Below the pieces are notes generated by a model. The model worked only from the letters and a program-made list of their open reading frames with translations, searched no databases and had not been told where the DNA came from. Made by a program: the position numbers and the translations under genes. From the NCBI GenBank assembly GCA_028023455.1, contig JAQFVV010006706.1, positions 1-64,000 of the forward strand: a DNA stretch of 64,000 nt, written 5' to 3'. This document shows, one piece after another, positions 36,901 to 49,570 of this stretch (within the stretch, counting starts at the first letter, position 1; every line of letters begins with the position of its first letter). This stretch comes from Epiperipatus broadwayi (Eukaryota > Onychophora > Udeonychophora > Euonychophora > Peripatidae).

Positions 36901-39900
36901 TTATAAATTGCTTATACTGTATATATATATAAATTAGTATATTAACAAAATGTATTAATCAATTAATCAAATCCCTATAATATTCATTACACCTTTTTTT
37001 ATTCCATTAAAGTAATCAACTAATCAGCTTCTCCAAGACAAATGTTTCATGATTGGAAAAAGGTTTGCACCATGTATAAAGTATATTAGCAGGTAACTCA
37101 TTATCAACTAATAAATAATGTTTAGAGAATAAATTAACCAGCTGATTGGCTGGCTAATTAAACTTTGTTAGTAAGTTAATTTATATATTATTTCAAGTTA
37201 GTAGCATGTGTATTGGTATTACATATGCATATGTAGCAGTTTTAGAATATCACATAAATATATGTGGGTGGATACATTAATTCAGCACTTTGGGTTCTCT
37301 TTTATGAGTAAATAATGCAGAAATGATTGAACAATGTACATCATTCTACTGAAAATTTAACCAATAATAAATATTATTTTTAATATTTACATGATTGCAT
37401 ATATATTCTGTATATTAAGCTTGATTTTAACATTGATACATATTTATTGATTGATTGTTTCTCTTTCTTCTAGTTGTCTAGAGTTATTAATTTTAGTATT
37501 TTATGAAATAGCAGTAATAAAACTATTAATTTTGTCTTTTAGACATTTTTTATATTGATAAATCATAAAATAAAGACAATAAATAATCTTTACAGATTAT
37601 TTTTGGCCTTTCACTTTCTTATTTGAAATTTTATCTCATCACCTTAATTTATTCTCAATAATAAAAGATTTACCAATTGAAGTTAATCTGTTTTTTTTAA
37701 ATCAATTATGGTAAATCTTTTTCAAAAATTTATCACTTTGACCTTTTAATTCCAATTTTCAATGAAAAATAAAATCACAAATTATATCGCAGTAAGAAAG
37801 ACAAAATAAAAACATAATGCTCATATGAATTAGACTTATTAATTTTTAGATACTTCAACAATTCATTTTAATTGTTGTATTTATTAAACATTATATTAAA
37901 AAAGTGAAACTGAAGTATGTTATTGTTCATGCTAAAATTATAAAGATTGATGGACAATAAATTTAATGAGACCTTCATAATATTATTTACATGTTAAAAG
38001 GTTTCAAATTTTCAATAGCCAAATAAATAATATTATTTTTATATTTATTGTAAGTCACTAAAGTGTTCTCCATGGTTTCCTGCACTGATAGAATGGTTCC
38101 ATTCTCAGCACCCGAGTTTTATGTGCAGCTTCCAAATAATAAATCATTCAATTACTTTTTAACAAATAATATGATTGTCATGAAAAAAACTAATTAATTG
38201 ACTTTAACTAATAATAAAAATAATAATAAAAAATATTTCATAAAAGGTCAAGTGAGCTTCATTTCAAAATTTTTAGCTCTCAAATTTTCTAATCTACCAA
38301 CATCCTAAATTGTACAGAGTAAAAACTAATCAAGAAGTTAATTTCCCAAAAAGATTGAGTCATCAAGCTCCAGACATAACAAGTTTTGAATATCTCTATT
38401 ACCACACTCAACATGTACAATGATTTCATTCATTATTCAGAAGAGAGTTTTCTGCTGAATATGTGTGGAAGTTTTCAAACTGCTTTATGTTTTAGTTAGC
38501 TGAAAAATCACTGGTGATTTTATTATTATTTAAATCAGTACATGTTTAAAATATTTATTTTTGAAATCACTATCAAAAATAATTGAAAAAAGTATTTCAA
38601 GGTTTAAACCCAGTAATTCAATTAGTTGCAATCATTTATTTTGCACATATCATCATTATATGTCTTCTGCCTGATATAATATAATATTCTTTTTGAAATC
38701 ACCTGTAATTTTTTTGGAACCTTTTTTTATCAAATTTTAAATATAAAAAAAAAAAACCCAACAATATCCAAATTTCTAAGTGCAATAATCTCTTTTTATT
38801 CATGTAAACTATCTTATTGATAAGGCATTAAAATTTCACATGCATACCCACCTGTATGAGCATCACATTAAATCATCTCTCCATCAGTTACTGCCATGCC
38901 TTACTCATGCAGTCATCAGTGACATGATTGCTTCCTCTCTAGATTTATTATTGATTTTTTATTATTTTTTATTATGTATTTTTATTGACATCTAAATATA
39001 TAACTTTTAAAAGTAAATTGTATCATAGGATCATAGTATATATATATATTCAACGTTTGCCTGGATATTTGCAATGATGGTATTTTATTTGTACTTAAAT
39101 ATTGGACTATTTTCATGCTATTAGAATCATTTATATTTTCACTATACATAAATCCACATAGATTAGAACAAAACATTATGATTTGAGTAATATTATTATT
39201 TTTCTTTCTTTGAGAGTTATTGATATGATCAATAATAAAAATATTAAAATAGAGATCTTTCATGAATATCAAAATTTAAATGATATTCTAGTCAAGTTGG
39301 CAGAAAAATGCAGTTGCTTAGAGCATTATCAAAAATTTAGCAATTATAAGCTTTGTTTATTAAAATTTCTTTTTAATTTCAATTTTATCAACATAAAAAA
39401 CTATTTATATATAAGTATGACACATTCTAACTTCAAAATATATATGGAATAAAAAGAAATATTAAGAATAAAACACAAAAAAAAAACAAAATAAAAATGT
39501 TAATGAAAAAGAGGATTGGAGTTAAAATTGTTCTGCATGTAATCAAAGCATAAGAGTGTAATTGCAAAAGCATGCAATTTATTATCACAGTGCAAAAAAC
39601 AACTGATAACCCAAGGAGTTCATATTGTTTAATCAACTCAATATAATTTGCAATTCAATTTGTAGTGAAATGAATATAATTTCTCAAAAAAATAAGAAAG
39701 AAAACATTGGTATGGAATATGATTTATGTTTTTTATTACTTAGACATTATTTAATTTTTAATTAAATCTAATAGTAAAAACTTTCTAGTCAATTATCAAA
39801 ATCTTATCTGTTCTTCTATAAAGCTTCTTATAAAGTTATTTCTTTTTATTTGTCACTCTTTTTTATTTCACATTTATGACAAAACATGATCATTGTCATA

Positions 39901-39990
39901 TATTGTAATGTTACCACCATTTTTGGTATTGACCTGGGATGATTGCACAATTAACTATCGATATTTCATATAAAATATAAAAGTAATGAT
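33940..39990. other. 6-kb AT-rich stretch without a recognisable gene
   Basis: Open frames at 36561-36791, 38982-39272, 39183-39452 and 39433-39636 are Ile/Phe/Asn/Lys-rich, overlap each other on opposite strands and show no motif. Homopolymers and short (AT)n runs are the only structure noted. Confidence 0.5.
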
Positions 39991-39999
39991 AAAGTAATG

Positions 40000-41060
40000 A
40001 AATAAATAATGAAAATAATGAGAATGAGAGATCTCAGGGAGATCATTCTGAGAGATCAGCACAGCTAACTATCTTAAGTATAAGCATAATTAACTATAAG
40101 TTCACCAGATAATAAATAAGTATAAGTATAATTCATTCATCATCTGAATGATCAACAATAAAATAAATCTACAGTCAATCTTATGACTGGATTTAAAATG
40201 GGTCTATTGTAGACCAGGCTAACTATTTAGCCTTTGCCAACTTGAGGCAATTATTTAAACATTAATTTGTATGCACAAACTTAAGTGCTAATCTATCAGA
40301 ATATATAACTATAAAACAATAATGCTGGGATATTAAAATATGCTGATTGTCGTCAATACCCTGGCTATTTAGTACCATTGTTGTACTGACCAACTATAAA
40401 CTTGATGTCTAATAGAGACTAAACTAAAATAAATTGTAGTGCATGGAATTTAAACAATATTCTCTTTATGAAAATCCAGGATGATCATCAACTGAATGCC
40501 CATACATTAATATACTCCCTTTCATATAATAGACCATTATGCATGAATCTAGCTCAGAGAATACAAGTTCTATAACTGTTATTGTGAACAATAGATGACA
40601 CAACATATAATAAACTAAAACTATATAGAATTAAGTTCACTCTAATAATTTTAGCAACTGAATATAAGTTTATTAATAACAATAAAAAATAACACTAAGC
40701 TCTGCAAAATATGGCTATATACATAAATTAAGCCTTCTGATTTTGATTAGTATACAAAAAATAATAAAGGTATCACCTTATGATTTACAATACCTCATAA
40801 TGAGTTTACATGAAACACATAGATATCATTGCACAGATGCATTGTGTAATAATTTGTTAACATATTTGACTTACCATAAAATAAAATAAAAATAAGTTAT
40901 CACATTTTAATGATACACATACCACAATGGGTTTGTATAAAACATACACATATATTTATATATATATCATCCCACAGATGTGCAGTATAATTTGATTAAC
41001 ATATTTGAAGTCAGATAAAAATAAAATAAAATTTAAATTATCACATTTTAATGATACAAA
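40000..41060 (+). repeat. Dispersed repeat A, copy 2
   Basis: Colinear with 12536-13430 in the same orientation: AACTATAAGTTCACC, GGTCTATTGTAGACCAGGCTAA, ATATGCTGATTGTC, and ATTAGCAC-like 3' segments. It ends in a two-unit tandem (about 40786-41057) sharing ACAGATG, AACATATTTGA and TTATCACATTTTAATGATACA. Confidence 0.7.
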
Positions 41061-44000
41061 TTAGAATACACTTAAGTTTTTTTAGTTTTGATATCAGGTC
41101 AGCTATTATATATTTTAATAATCTTATTTGTATGCTAACAGATACTTTATACACCTTGGGTAAGAAGTGTTAAAAAATAAAAAAGTATTCAACTTGGAAA
41201 ATAATTATTATTGCTACATAATACATATAAGATTATTTTCACCACTATTTTAAAATAGCTTACATTAGCAATTATGACAGTGAATTAGTCATATTTTATT
41301 TTAGTATCTGCATTCTTACATAAAGAGGCTTTAAAAGATTAATTGATGTTTAATTATTCTTAGTATTAAAGTCATCATATTATTATAATCTTATCTATTG
41401 TTATAAAAATATTGCTAATGATTTACCCATTAGTATTAATATTAATTAACATTCTTAATACTTTTTAAATTATTTTGTTATTAGTAAAATAATCTTCCAC
41501 TCTACCCATAAACTTTTTCTCTGCACTATATCTAGTCACCTTATTATTTATTTGAAGAAATTCAAAATTGATAGATTTTGTATCACTAAACCTAAGTTTT
41601 TGTCTACATAGTTGTCTGTTCTTTCATATTTGCAACAATTTATTTAATTATGTTCAAAATATCAATAGCAGTTTTCATACTACTCTAGAACCATATACTG
41701 TAAGCTTATATATAGTGCTATAATACCCCCATATTCAGATTGGTTTCTGATTTTTTTCTTTATTAATGAGAATTAAGATTTTGGTACTAACTAACTTATG
41801 CATCTAGCACCATCTTTTATTCCTTTGCACTAGTCAAACTAATAGCTTAATTTAATAAAAAATCTAAAAATCCTAAATCCAAGCTAACTTGCTTGCATAG
41901 TTATGTAGAACTGATACTAAGCCAATCTCTATATACTTTTAGACTTCTGTTGGCTACTTCTATCCTTTGGTATCCAATGTCCATTGATTTCTCAAATTTA
42001 CAATAAATGATTCTAACATAGAGTAAGTAGAATACTCTTGTAAAAAAATGGGAAAATTTTTTTTTTAATCATGTAATATTATTAGTAGTATATCTTAAAT
42101 TATAATACAAAATGTTTGTAAGAACATCAAACAAGTAATTCATTCTATTTTTATCACTATTATTAAACTACTATTATGAGGTCATATGATGTCTTATTGG
42201 TTTTAATTCATCTTAATTTTTCTAATTAAGAATTATGCATTGAAATCCTAAGAAATCAATGGAAAGTAAATGATAATGACAGATCCAAATTCTCATTTTC
42301 TTTTTAATACAGATGTTGAATGTAATATTTGTTAGTATACACTATTGCTGAAGACAGTTAATGGAATTAAATAATATGATTGAATAACAATATTTGATCA
42401 TTTCTAATGCTACAATTTATCACATTCTTTAGATAATTTAATCTGGAAACCATGATCAGAATTATATCATAAAGCATTGAGGAAGATTCTCATAATGCAA
42501 TGATTAAAGAATTAATTTGCCTCGCTTATAATCCAGATTAAAATGCAAAATAAATCTTAAAGATGTTTTCATTAACAAAAATGTTCTATACCAAGGTGTT
42601 TAACCCATAATTATTTAATAACAGTTTGTTAATATGCACTAACATGGTGAACACAGATTTGAGTTTAACAAGATCATTGTTATTGCAATAAGTACAAAGG
42701 AAAATATAATTGTTTATATAATACATTAAAAACGTGTACTGAAATAGTCACAGTTCTTGGTCTTTGAGTTCAATGGTTTACTTTTATCTATATTAAAGAT
42801 TGTGCCATATTGTATTGATAGATAAATATATTTTAAAAGTATTGTTGAAAAATAGTTTAGCAATGACTGTAAAAGTTATAAAAAGAAGTTACTAAAAAAT
42901 AAAAAAAATAATATTTGATGAGGAGAAAAACAGGATTAAAAAAATAATCTGTAATAACAAGTCACATGAAATTGGCAGAATAATCAATATACATATATAC
43001 CCACACACTCGTATGTATATATAATAAAAGATAATATATAATTATTTAATTAAAAAAACTCCATGTGTATGGTGTCTGAAAAAAACAGTAATGTAAATTA
43101 TTTGTTCACTATATTATAAAACATTCTGCCAAAATGCCCACTGGCAATCAAATCAAATAGTTTTATAGAAAAAGTTAAAAAATAAATTCTAGTTAATGTT
43201 TTTGGATAAGTGCAACATGCCTTCCGAAAAGCTTTTTTTTTTTTTTTCAATTATAAATATTATTTGTTGTTTAAATTCTTTATTCTTCTCTTTCACTTAA
43301 TTCTTAAATTTCCTCCAATAATTTTTTTCAAACTCTTATCTTTTATGTTATCAGCTCTTTTAAAAAATCTATAGCCTCCTTTAATAATTTTGAATACTTA
43401 TTAGCTTTTTTTGTCTTTCAGAACTTATATTTTATTAAAACTGGTTGTTAATTTAATGTGTGAGCAAATGGTTTAAATAATAAAAACGAAATATCTTCTA
43501 TACTCTGTCCAATATATTAAAGGAAACTGATTCTTCATGAAATGTTTGTAAAAGCTATGATATTCTAAAGGAAGTTTATATTTTGAATGTAAATACTGCT
43601 TTATTTTTTTAAAATGTAATATAAAGAGTGTGCGTATATTAATTTACTTTAAAAGAAAACCAATTTATTTCTTTTATATAAGGCAAAATCATCTTAATTT
43701 CTGAATTATCAAAATCCCTTAAAAAACTCTTAATAATGATGCTGTGAACAAAATTATTGCCAAGCAATTTTTTAAAAAAAATTGAGATGTTATAGTAAAT
43801 TGAAATTATCCAAATAAATATTAATAAAATACAATGGATAATATAAATTAAATTATAATAATTCTATATCTAGTTCCTGATATGTGTGCTATTTTAAGTA
43901 GCAAGTAATATTAAATGCTTAAATTGCCGAGAAATAACGTAATAAGAGATCTTAGCATTCACTAGAAATGATTTAACTATACTTTATGTTTGCAAAATAT

Positions 44001-44195
44001 AAATGAATATGCTATTATGTGTAATTGTACCCAACGAACTATAGAAGTTATCTTATTTTCACAATTTAACAAAAGGTAGTAAGAAAAATATTTAAATAAA
44101 ACATATAAGTACCTCAATGTAAAAGGACTCCATGTGACAGTAAACGTCAAGAAATTGGTAATAATTGTTTCCCCATTATAAAATAGTGACTATCT
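41061..44195. other. AT-rich stretch without a recognisable gene
   Basis: A poly-T run lies near 43233-43247. The reverse complement near 41560-41600 gives LRFSD, faintly like a LINE RT loop, but neighbouring motifs are absent. Confidence 0.45.
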
Positions 44196-44204
44196 TGAAA
44201 GACA

Positions 44205-45520
44205 AATCTATTTGGGAGGATGGAGAGACATTAGGGGAAGAAGTTTTTACATATATCTAATGATGAAATTATAAGCAGAACAAGGCTTTTGGATAATGAA
44301 ATTAAGATTATGAAGAGTGAAGTGATGAGCATCTCTCATGAACTGCAGGCTCAGAAAAAGAAAATTAAAGAAAATACTGAAAAAATAAAAGTCAAAAAAA
44401 ATTTACCATATCTTGTATCAAATGTTATTGAGTTATTAGATGCTGATCCTCAAGATTTAGGTAAAGAAGATGGTGGTACTAATGTTGACTTGAATTCATT
44501 AAGGAAAGGCAAATGTGCTGTTATTAAAACATCTACTCATCAGATTTATTCACTTCATGTAATTGGTCTGGTTGATCCAGAAAAATTTCACCATGGAGAT
44601 TTAATGGGTGTTAATAAAAATTCATATTTGATTTTAGAAACATTACCACAAGAATATGATTCTCAAGTTAAAGCTATGGAAGTTGATGAAAGACCTACAG
44701 AACAGTACAGTGATATTGGAGGATTGGATAAACAAATTCAAAAGCTAATTAAAGCTGTTGTAATACTTATGACACATAAAAACATTTTGAAAATCTTAGA
44801 ATTCAGCTTCCAAAGATGTTCTTTTATATAGGACACCAGGTACAGGCAAGACTCTTCTTGCTCATGCATGTGGCACTCAAACAAAGTCAATGTTTTTAAA
44901 ATTAGCAGGTCCTCAACTTATACAAATGTTATTGGTGCTGGAGCAAAATTAGTATGAGATTCATTTGCTTTAGCTAAAGAAAAAGCTTCAGCTATTATTT
45001 TTATTGATGAACTAGATGCTATAGGAACCAAACATTTTGACAGTGAAAGGCAGGTGATTGGGAAGTTCAATGTACTATGTTAGAACTTTTAAACCAGTTA
45101 CATGGATTTAGTTCTAATTCTGAAATAAAGGTTATTGCTGCTACAAATAGAGTAGATATTCTTGATCCTGCATTATTATGTTCTGGTCAACTAGATTGGA
45201 AAATTGAATTTGGCTCATTTTATGCAAATTCATTCACACAAAATGAATATTTATTCTGATGTCAACTTTGAAGAATTAACTCATTGTACTGATAATTTTA
45301 ATGGTGCACAATACAAAGCTGTCTGTGTAGAAGCAGGTATGATTGCTCTCAGAAGAGAAGCTACTGAAGTAACTCATGAAGATTTTATGGATGCTATTTT
45401 AGAAGTGCAGGTCAAGAAAAAGCTAATCTGAATTATTATGCTTAAATAACTTACTCTAATTTTCTGGAAATAATTTAATTTTTTTTGCATTAAAATATTA
45501 TTTTTTAATTTAAAAAAAAA
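44205..45520 (+). pseudogene. PSMC3: Processed pseudogene of PSMC3 (26S proteasome ATPase Rpt5)
   Basis: PSMC3 is an AAA+ subunit of the proteasome base that unfolds substrates. The intronless copy runs from an [10 protein letters not shown]-like N-terminus (about 44216) through coiled coil, OB domain, the [10 protein letters not shown] segment (about 44709), Walker [10 protein letters not shown] (about 44838) and Walker [12 protein letters not shown] (about 44994) to the former stop at 45443-45445. Frameshifts lie near 44262, 44780, 44826, 44925 and 45050, there is a TGA at about 44956, and a deletion after KIEF (about 45212) removes roughly ten codons. Walker A has lost its first Gly-Pro. 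ATTAAA at 45489 and an A9 run at 45512 look like a retroposed tail. The parent must lie elsewhere. Confidence 0.95.
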
Positions 45521-46140
45521 GTAATATTAAATTATTTAGAAGAAAAAAAAGTAATATTTAATTTCCTGGAAAGCATTTAAAATCTTATTCTGGACATCAA
45601 ATTTTACAAATTGTATCAGTAAACAAAATAGAGTAATTTATACAAGATAAAAGCCAAACTTCAAACATTTACATAATTTCATATAATTCTATTGCTTATT
45701 TATTAGATTATGTAAAGTATTTATAAACCATATTTTCTTAACTCCTTTTCATAAATTATTTTCTAAAGTATAAAACATACTTTATCGAATAAATAAAAAT
45801 ACCATTGTACATAAGTAGATGCATAACAAACTTAACTGATTTTAGACAACTCAGTTACATTTTCATTATTTTGTAATTTTAACATATTACATGAATATGT
45901 TGAGGGCTATTTATAGTATTATCATAATATAATATATAAACCAAATCTTGGCCACAGTATAGAAGTGTCTATAGTTATTAAAAAAACTAAAGACACCATA
46001 ATATATTGAATCTGAACTGATTTCTGATTTTTATGACTATGTAGCCAAGTTGGCTTAGATTGAAAACATTTATATGTTTTTAATTTGAGTTGATATCTTG
46101 ATAACATAACAGAGAGCTAAATGATATGTGCTAAAAGTAG
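45521..46140. other. AT-rich stretch without a recognisable gene
   Basis: Nothing was recognised. Confidence 0.45.
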
Positions 46141-46175
46141 GATGCAGTAGATTCTAAAGATCCATGTGCACTGAT

Positions 46176-46229
46176 CCAAGACTTTCACTAATGAAAGCCA
46201 TAAGCTTGAAACTAATCTTGAAATATTGG
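46176..46229 (+). ncRNA. Diverged hammerhead-like motif
   Basis: CCAA (46176) and TTGG (46226) pair as the outer part of stem I, with TTTCA/TGAAA as an inner part. The core reads CTAATGA (G5 changed to A), stem II is a perfect AAGC/GCTT with loop CATAA, then GAAAC and the cleavage triplet ATC. Flanks before it (GCTAAAAG, GATTCTAAAGATCC) match those of the 47.5-kb unit. The core substitution should inactivate it. Confidence 0.45.
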
Positions 46230-47305
46230 ATGGGACTGCATAAGATAAGGATATAATAATCACTATCATCTGATATTTGTTATCTAAAGCCTACAGTAAG
46301 TGCCATTGGGATGATGAAAATTAGGCCACTATAATATAATAGATACATATTGTAATGAGAAAAAATAAATAAATGAAGAGCGTTAAAATCTTAATTTACA
46401 CCATAATATTATATTATACATAAGACAGAAATAAGTTTAAGTTATTAAAATCAATAAAAATGTTTAATCAAAATATTAATTTTAATAAATTATGTTTACT
46501 CAAAATATAAATTAATGTATCACACTGAGATAACAAAATAGACATTAGGACATTCTTCTAAGATTTCTTATTTTGGAAAAATATATAACTAATTCTAAAT
46601 ATTACAAACTTTCTTATGACTGGATTTAAGTTGATGCATCTCAAATCTAATTTATATTACCTCATATAATAACAGAAATCAATTTAGTTAGAATTGTAAT
46701 AACTTTTACTTAATATTTTAGAAATTAGAAAAATAGGCTAAATAAATTATTTCTTCTATTTGTCATTCATTTTATCACCTTTATTACACAAGCAATAAGA
46801 AGACAATCTACAACTAATGACATATGTGGGCATAGTCATTATAAAAATGCTTGTAATAAAAACTAATAACAATTTATTTAAATAATATTACCACAGAATA
46901 TTCAAACTCCACTTTTTTGTTTCATACTTATATTTAAAAATATTGGGCATTCATTCATATATCCTATATAATATTCACATTTATGTTTCTGGTGTGCATT
47001 TTCCTTATAGCTGCATATCTTTGGTTAGTAATCTTTCAAATAATCTATTTTTTTAAAATATAAAGTATTAAACTAAGAAATAAGTTCAATTTTCTTAATA
47101 AATATCACCCATCTTAGAGAACATAACCCCATTCATAACCCTCTCAATAGAATAAACATGTGTAATACAAAGCCAAGTGGATTATTAAATATGTGAGTTA
47201 TGGAATAAATAAATATTTAAAAAAAAATTTAACTGTAATTACCATAGTTCATGAAATTTCTTAATTACCTGTCAATTTGAGAAATTAAATAAATAAATAA
47301 ATACA
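46230..47305. other. AT-rich stretch without a recognisable gene
   Basis: Nothing was recognised. A single arm of the foldback family seen at 9.7 kb follows at about 47310-47350. Confidence 0.45.
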
Positions 47306-47486
47306 AACTTTCAGAGTGAGTGACTGAAGGGAACTTGAAAGTCTGGGTTCAAATCTCCCCTTACATCTAGATTAAGTATATATAGTATAAAGCAAAACTC
47401 TCCATATAGTAGTGCCATCTTGTGCTAGAGCAATCAATGGATGCCAGAAGGCATGTGCATAAAATCCCTATCTAGTGCCTGCTCAT

Positions 47487-47541
47487 CCAATATCCCCAGA
47501 CTAGTTTCTGGCTTGTGGCCTTCATCAGTGAGGAGCCTTGG
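47487..47541 (-). ncRNA. Hammerhead ribozyme-like motif, best copy
   Basis: Read on the minus strand in 55 nt: stem I outer CCAA/TTGG, internal loop GGC/TA, stem I inner TCCTCA/TGGGGA with one G-U pair, core CTGATGA, stem II GGC-CACAA-GCC flanked by an A-A mismatch, GAAA, then ACTAGT and the triplet GTC. All invariant core positions of a type I hammerhead are present. Stem III is only 2 bp within one molecule, but ACTAGT is self-complementary and would give 6 bp between two molecules. Hammerheads that work as dimers are known in Penelope-like retroelements and some satellite DNAs. Activity is untested. Confidence 0.6.
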
Positions 47542-47621
47542 ATCTGAGAGCACTGCACCTAGATCTTAGGATCTAATGCAACCCTCCAGCAGCCACCTTT
47601 TAGCTCTATTTAATTACTAAA

Positions 47622-47663
47622 CTGATGAAGGCCACAAGCCAGAAACTAGTCTGGGGATATTGG
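47622..47663 (+). ncRNA. Hammerhead-like half, right palindrome arm
   Basis: Core CTGATGA (47622), stem II, GAAA (47642), ACTAGTC and TGGGGATATTGG are identical to the left arm. The sequence before the core, TTAATTACTAAA, cannot form stem I, so this unit lacks its 5' strand. Confidence 0.55.
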
Positions 47664-47760
47664 ATGAGTAGGCAGTAGATAGGGATTTTATGCACATACC
47701 TTCTGGCATCCATTGATTGCTCTTGTTAGCACAAGATGGCACTACTATATGGAGAGGTTT

Positions 47761-48640
47761 GGGAAAAGATAAGGGGGATTTAGATATAAAGATTATAGAG
47801 TTGACAAAAATTATGTTGTGGAAATGGGATAGAGCAGATTATGGGTAAATTTAGAGTGGGGAATGTAAAAGAAAGTGGTTAACAGGTTTATCTGGGCATA
47901 ATTGCTGAGATATTCTTGACTTCGTTTAAGGAGAAGCCATAATACATCACATCACATCACATCTTTGTTTTGAATTGTTTAATAACAATTATGTGCTAGT
48001 ATGAAATAGTGATCATGTGATGTTTAGTGGTTATATATAGTATACTGTATTTAAATATTACATGTATAAATAAAACTATTAGGAATTGATAACAAATAAG
48101 AAAGATAAACAAAAATTTTCACAAATTGTTTTTTTCCCCCTGAAGTTATGGTTTAGTTTGTTTTATTTTTAATCATTTGCACTTAGCATTGAAAATTATA
48201 CTAAATTCTATAAATTGTAAAATAGTAACTTTGTTTTTCTGTTTCCGTGCATATAAAATATTAAAATTCTAGTGTTATGTATTACAAAAAAGATGTTTAT
48301 CTTTCATATCGAATTCAGAATTCCAGTAAACAAAACTAATCTTTTTTAACAAATATTTAATTACATTTCAGTTTGTTTGAACTCATAATAAAATATAATA
48401 TTAAGTTTTAATATAAAACAATTAATATTACTTTTAAATACTATTGTTCAAAGAAGTAAAACTTGTATTCTCATTCAAGTTTTTTTTTAGCTGATTTTAT
48501 TGAATAAATAATTAGATGAATCATTAAAGATCAAATTAAATAAAGTTATTATTAATATTTATTATAATTATTAGTTGTAATCAATATTTACTCCTGGTAA
48601 TCATTTTAATTGCTTTTCTCCCGATTGACTTTTATCTATT
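47761..48640. other. Stretch without a recognisable gene
   Basis: A short CACAT repeat (CATCACATCACATCACATC) lies near 47946-47963. Nothing else was recognised. Confidence 0.45.
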
Positions 48641-48659
48641 GGATTTTTAGATTGCTCAA

Positions 48660-48840
48660 TGGATTAGTTTACTGTACAAGGTTACATTGGAAGTGGCTGA
48701 CTTAATGTACAGTCATGGGATCATTAGCTTCAGAAACTATCACTTTACCATTGCACCAAATGACACAGGACAAATTCATAGATCGTGATCATCAGAATCT
48801 GTCATTTTATTATAGTATCAAATCTATACAGGACTGCATC
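48660..48840 (-). repeat. Possible tRNA-derived SINE, partly duplicated
   Basis: The minus strand holds TTTGGTGCAATGGTAAAG, the same A-box-like string as at 11.77 kb. A related unit (GATACTATAATAAAATGACAG) precedes it, with TCCTGT shared before both. The B box is weak. Confidence 0.35.
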
Positions 48841-48939
48841 ATATTATTGTGACAATTAAAGTGCATCCATCTCTTCTTTTTCTTCTCCAATATAAGTGAG
48901 AATTATTCATTTTTTTAAATATATATATGTTGATTGTTT

Positions 48940-49400
48940 CTTTTTGTCCATAGTATTTTTAAAATCTTCATCAGTCAGACACTTTAGAAAATATCAGTTA
49001 ACAATTTTGTTAATGTCCAATTTTTAAATCCAAAATCACAGAAAACATATTTTAAAATTATTTCTAATTTTTCAATACAATTCTTCCCAGTATCAGCCTG
49101 TGAAAAATGTATTGATGATTGGATCTTCTTATTGGTGAATAATTCAAAGAAGTAAAAATTGATTACTTTGTCTACATATTTTATTATTAATTTTGAAAGT
49201 ATGCTACTAACTCCTAATATTTATATTTGAGAATAATATTGCTATTTACCATAAGTGTGTTGTCATCAGCAAACCTAAGATTTTTGACTTTTTCCCATCA
49301 ACTATAACTAGAATTTTTGAGCCACTATCCAAAATTTCAAAATGATCTTTTTAAACTATCAAACACCATTTGATCACCATTTCTTATGCTTTCTCATAAC
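48940..49400 (-). pseudogene. Decayed LINE RT fragment with FADD motif
   Basis: The reverse complement near 49250-49290 reads LRFADDNTLMVNS, the catalytic motif of LINE RTs (family form RFADDT.LMA.S). Upstream it gives a ....ILVIVDGKK-like segment and downstream only stops. Family assignment beyond LINE is not possible. Confidence 0.5.
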
Positions 49401-49412
49401 TGTTATTAAAAC

Positions 49413-49570
49413 AGGAAAAACTTTCCATACAGTAGTGCCACTCAGTGCAAGCTAGAGTAACCAATGGATACCAGAAGGCTTGTGCATAAAATTCCTATCT
49501 AGTGCATATTCATCCAATATCCCCAGATTAGTTTCTGACTTGTGGCCTTCATCAATGAGGAGACTTGGAT
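49413..49570 (-). repeat. Solo copy of the hammerhead family
   Basis: It aligns along its length with the left arm of the palindrome at 47.4 kb (about 85 percent by eye), starting at CTTTCCATACAGTAGTGCC. It stops at CTTGGATGATC, where the 47.5-kb unit continues. Confidence 0.75.
49514..49568 (-). ncRNA. Hammerhead-like motif, mutated core
   Basis: Same 55-nt layout as the 47.5-kb motif. C3 of the core is T (TTGATGA), stem II has one G-U pair, and the cleavage triplet is ATC. Stem I pairs are kept. The core change should abolish cleavage. Confidence 0.5.

Larger units (their letters stand above)
47395..47760. repeat. Palindrome of two hammerhead-family units
   Basis: Arms 47395-47529 and 47621-47760 are inverted copies, nearly identical apart from a 4-bp insertion (TTGTTAGCACAAG in the right arm) and a few substitutions. 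Each arm carries CTACTATATGGAGAG, GGATGCCAGAAGG and the GAAACTAGTCTGG hammerhead half. The 91-bp spacer belongs to the left unit (CACTGCACCTAGATC) and then diverges. Confidence 0.92.

Noticed and set aside
39433-39636. 67-codon hydrophobic minus-strand frame
   Set aside because: Phe/Ile/Leu bias comes from A-rich sequence on the plus strand, and it overlaps another chance frame on the opposite strand.
40786-41057. Repeated units with regular spacing as a CRISPR array
   Set aside because: There are only two long, diverged units with no short spacers, in a eukaryotic sequence. No CRISPR-like array was seen anywhere in the window.
41560-41640. LRFSD in reverse complement as a LINE RT catalytic loop
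   Set aside because: Neither the upstream palm motif nor the downstream blocks could be found, so chance is likely.
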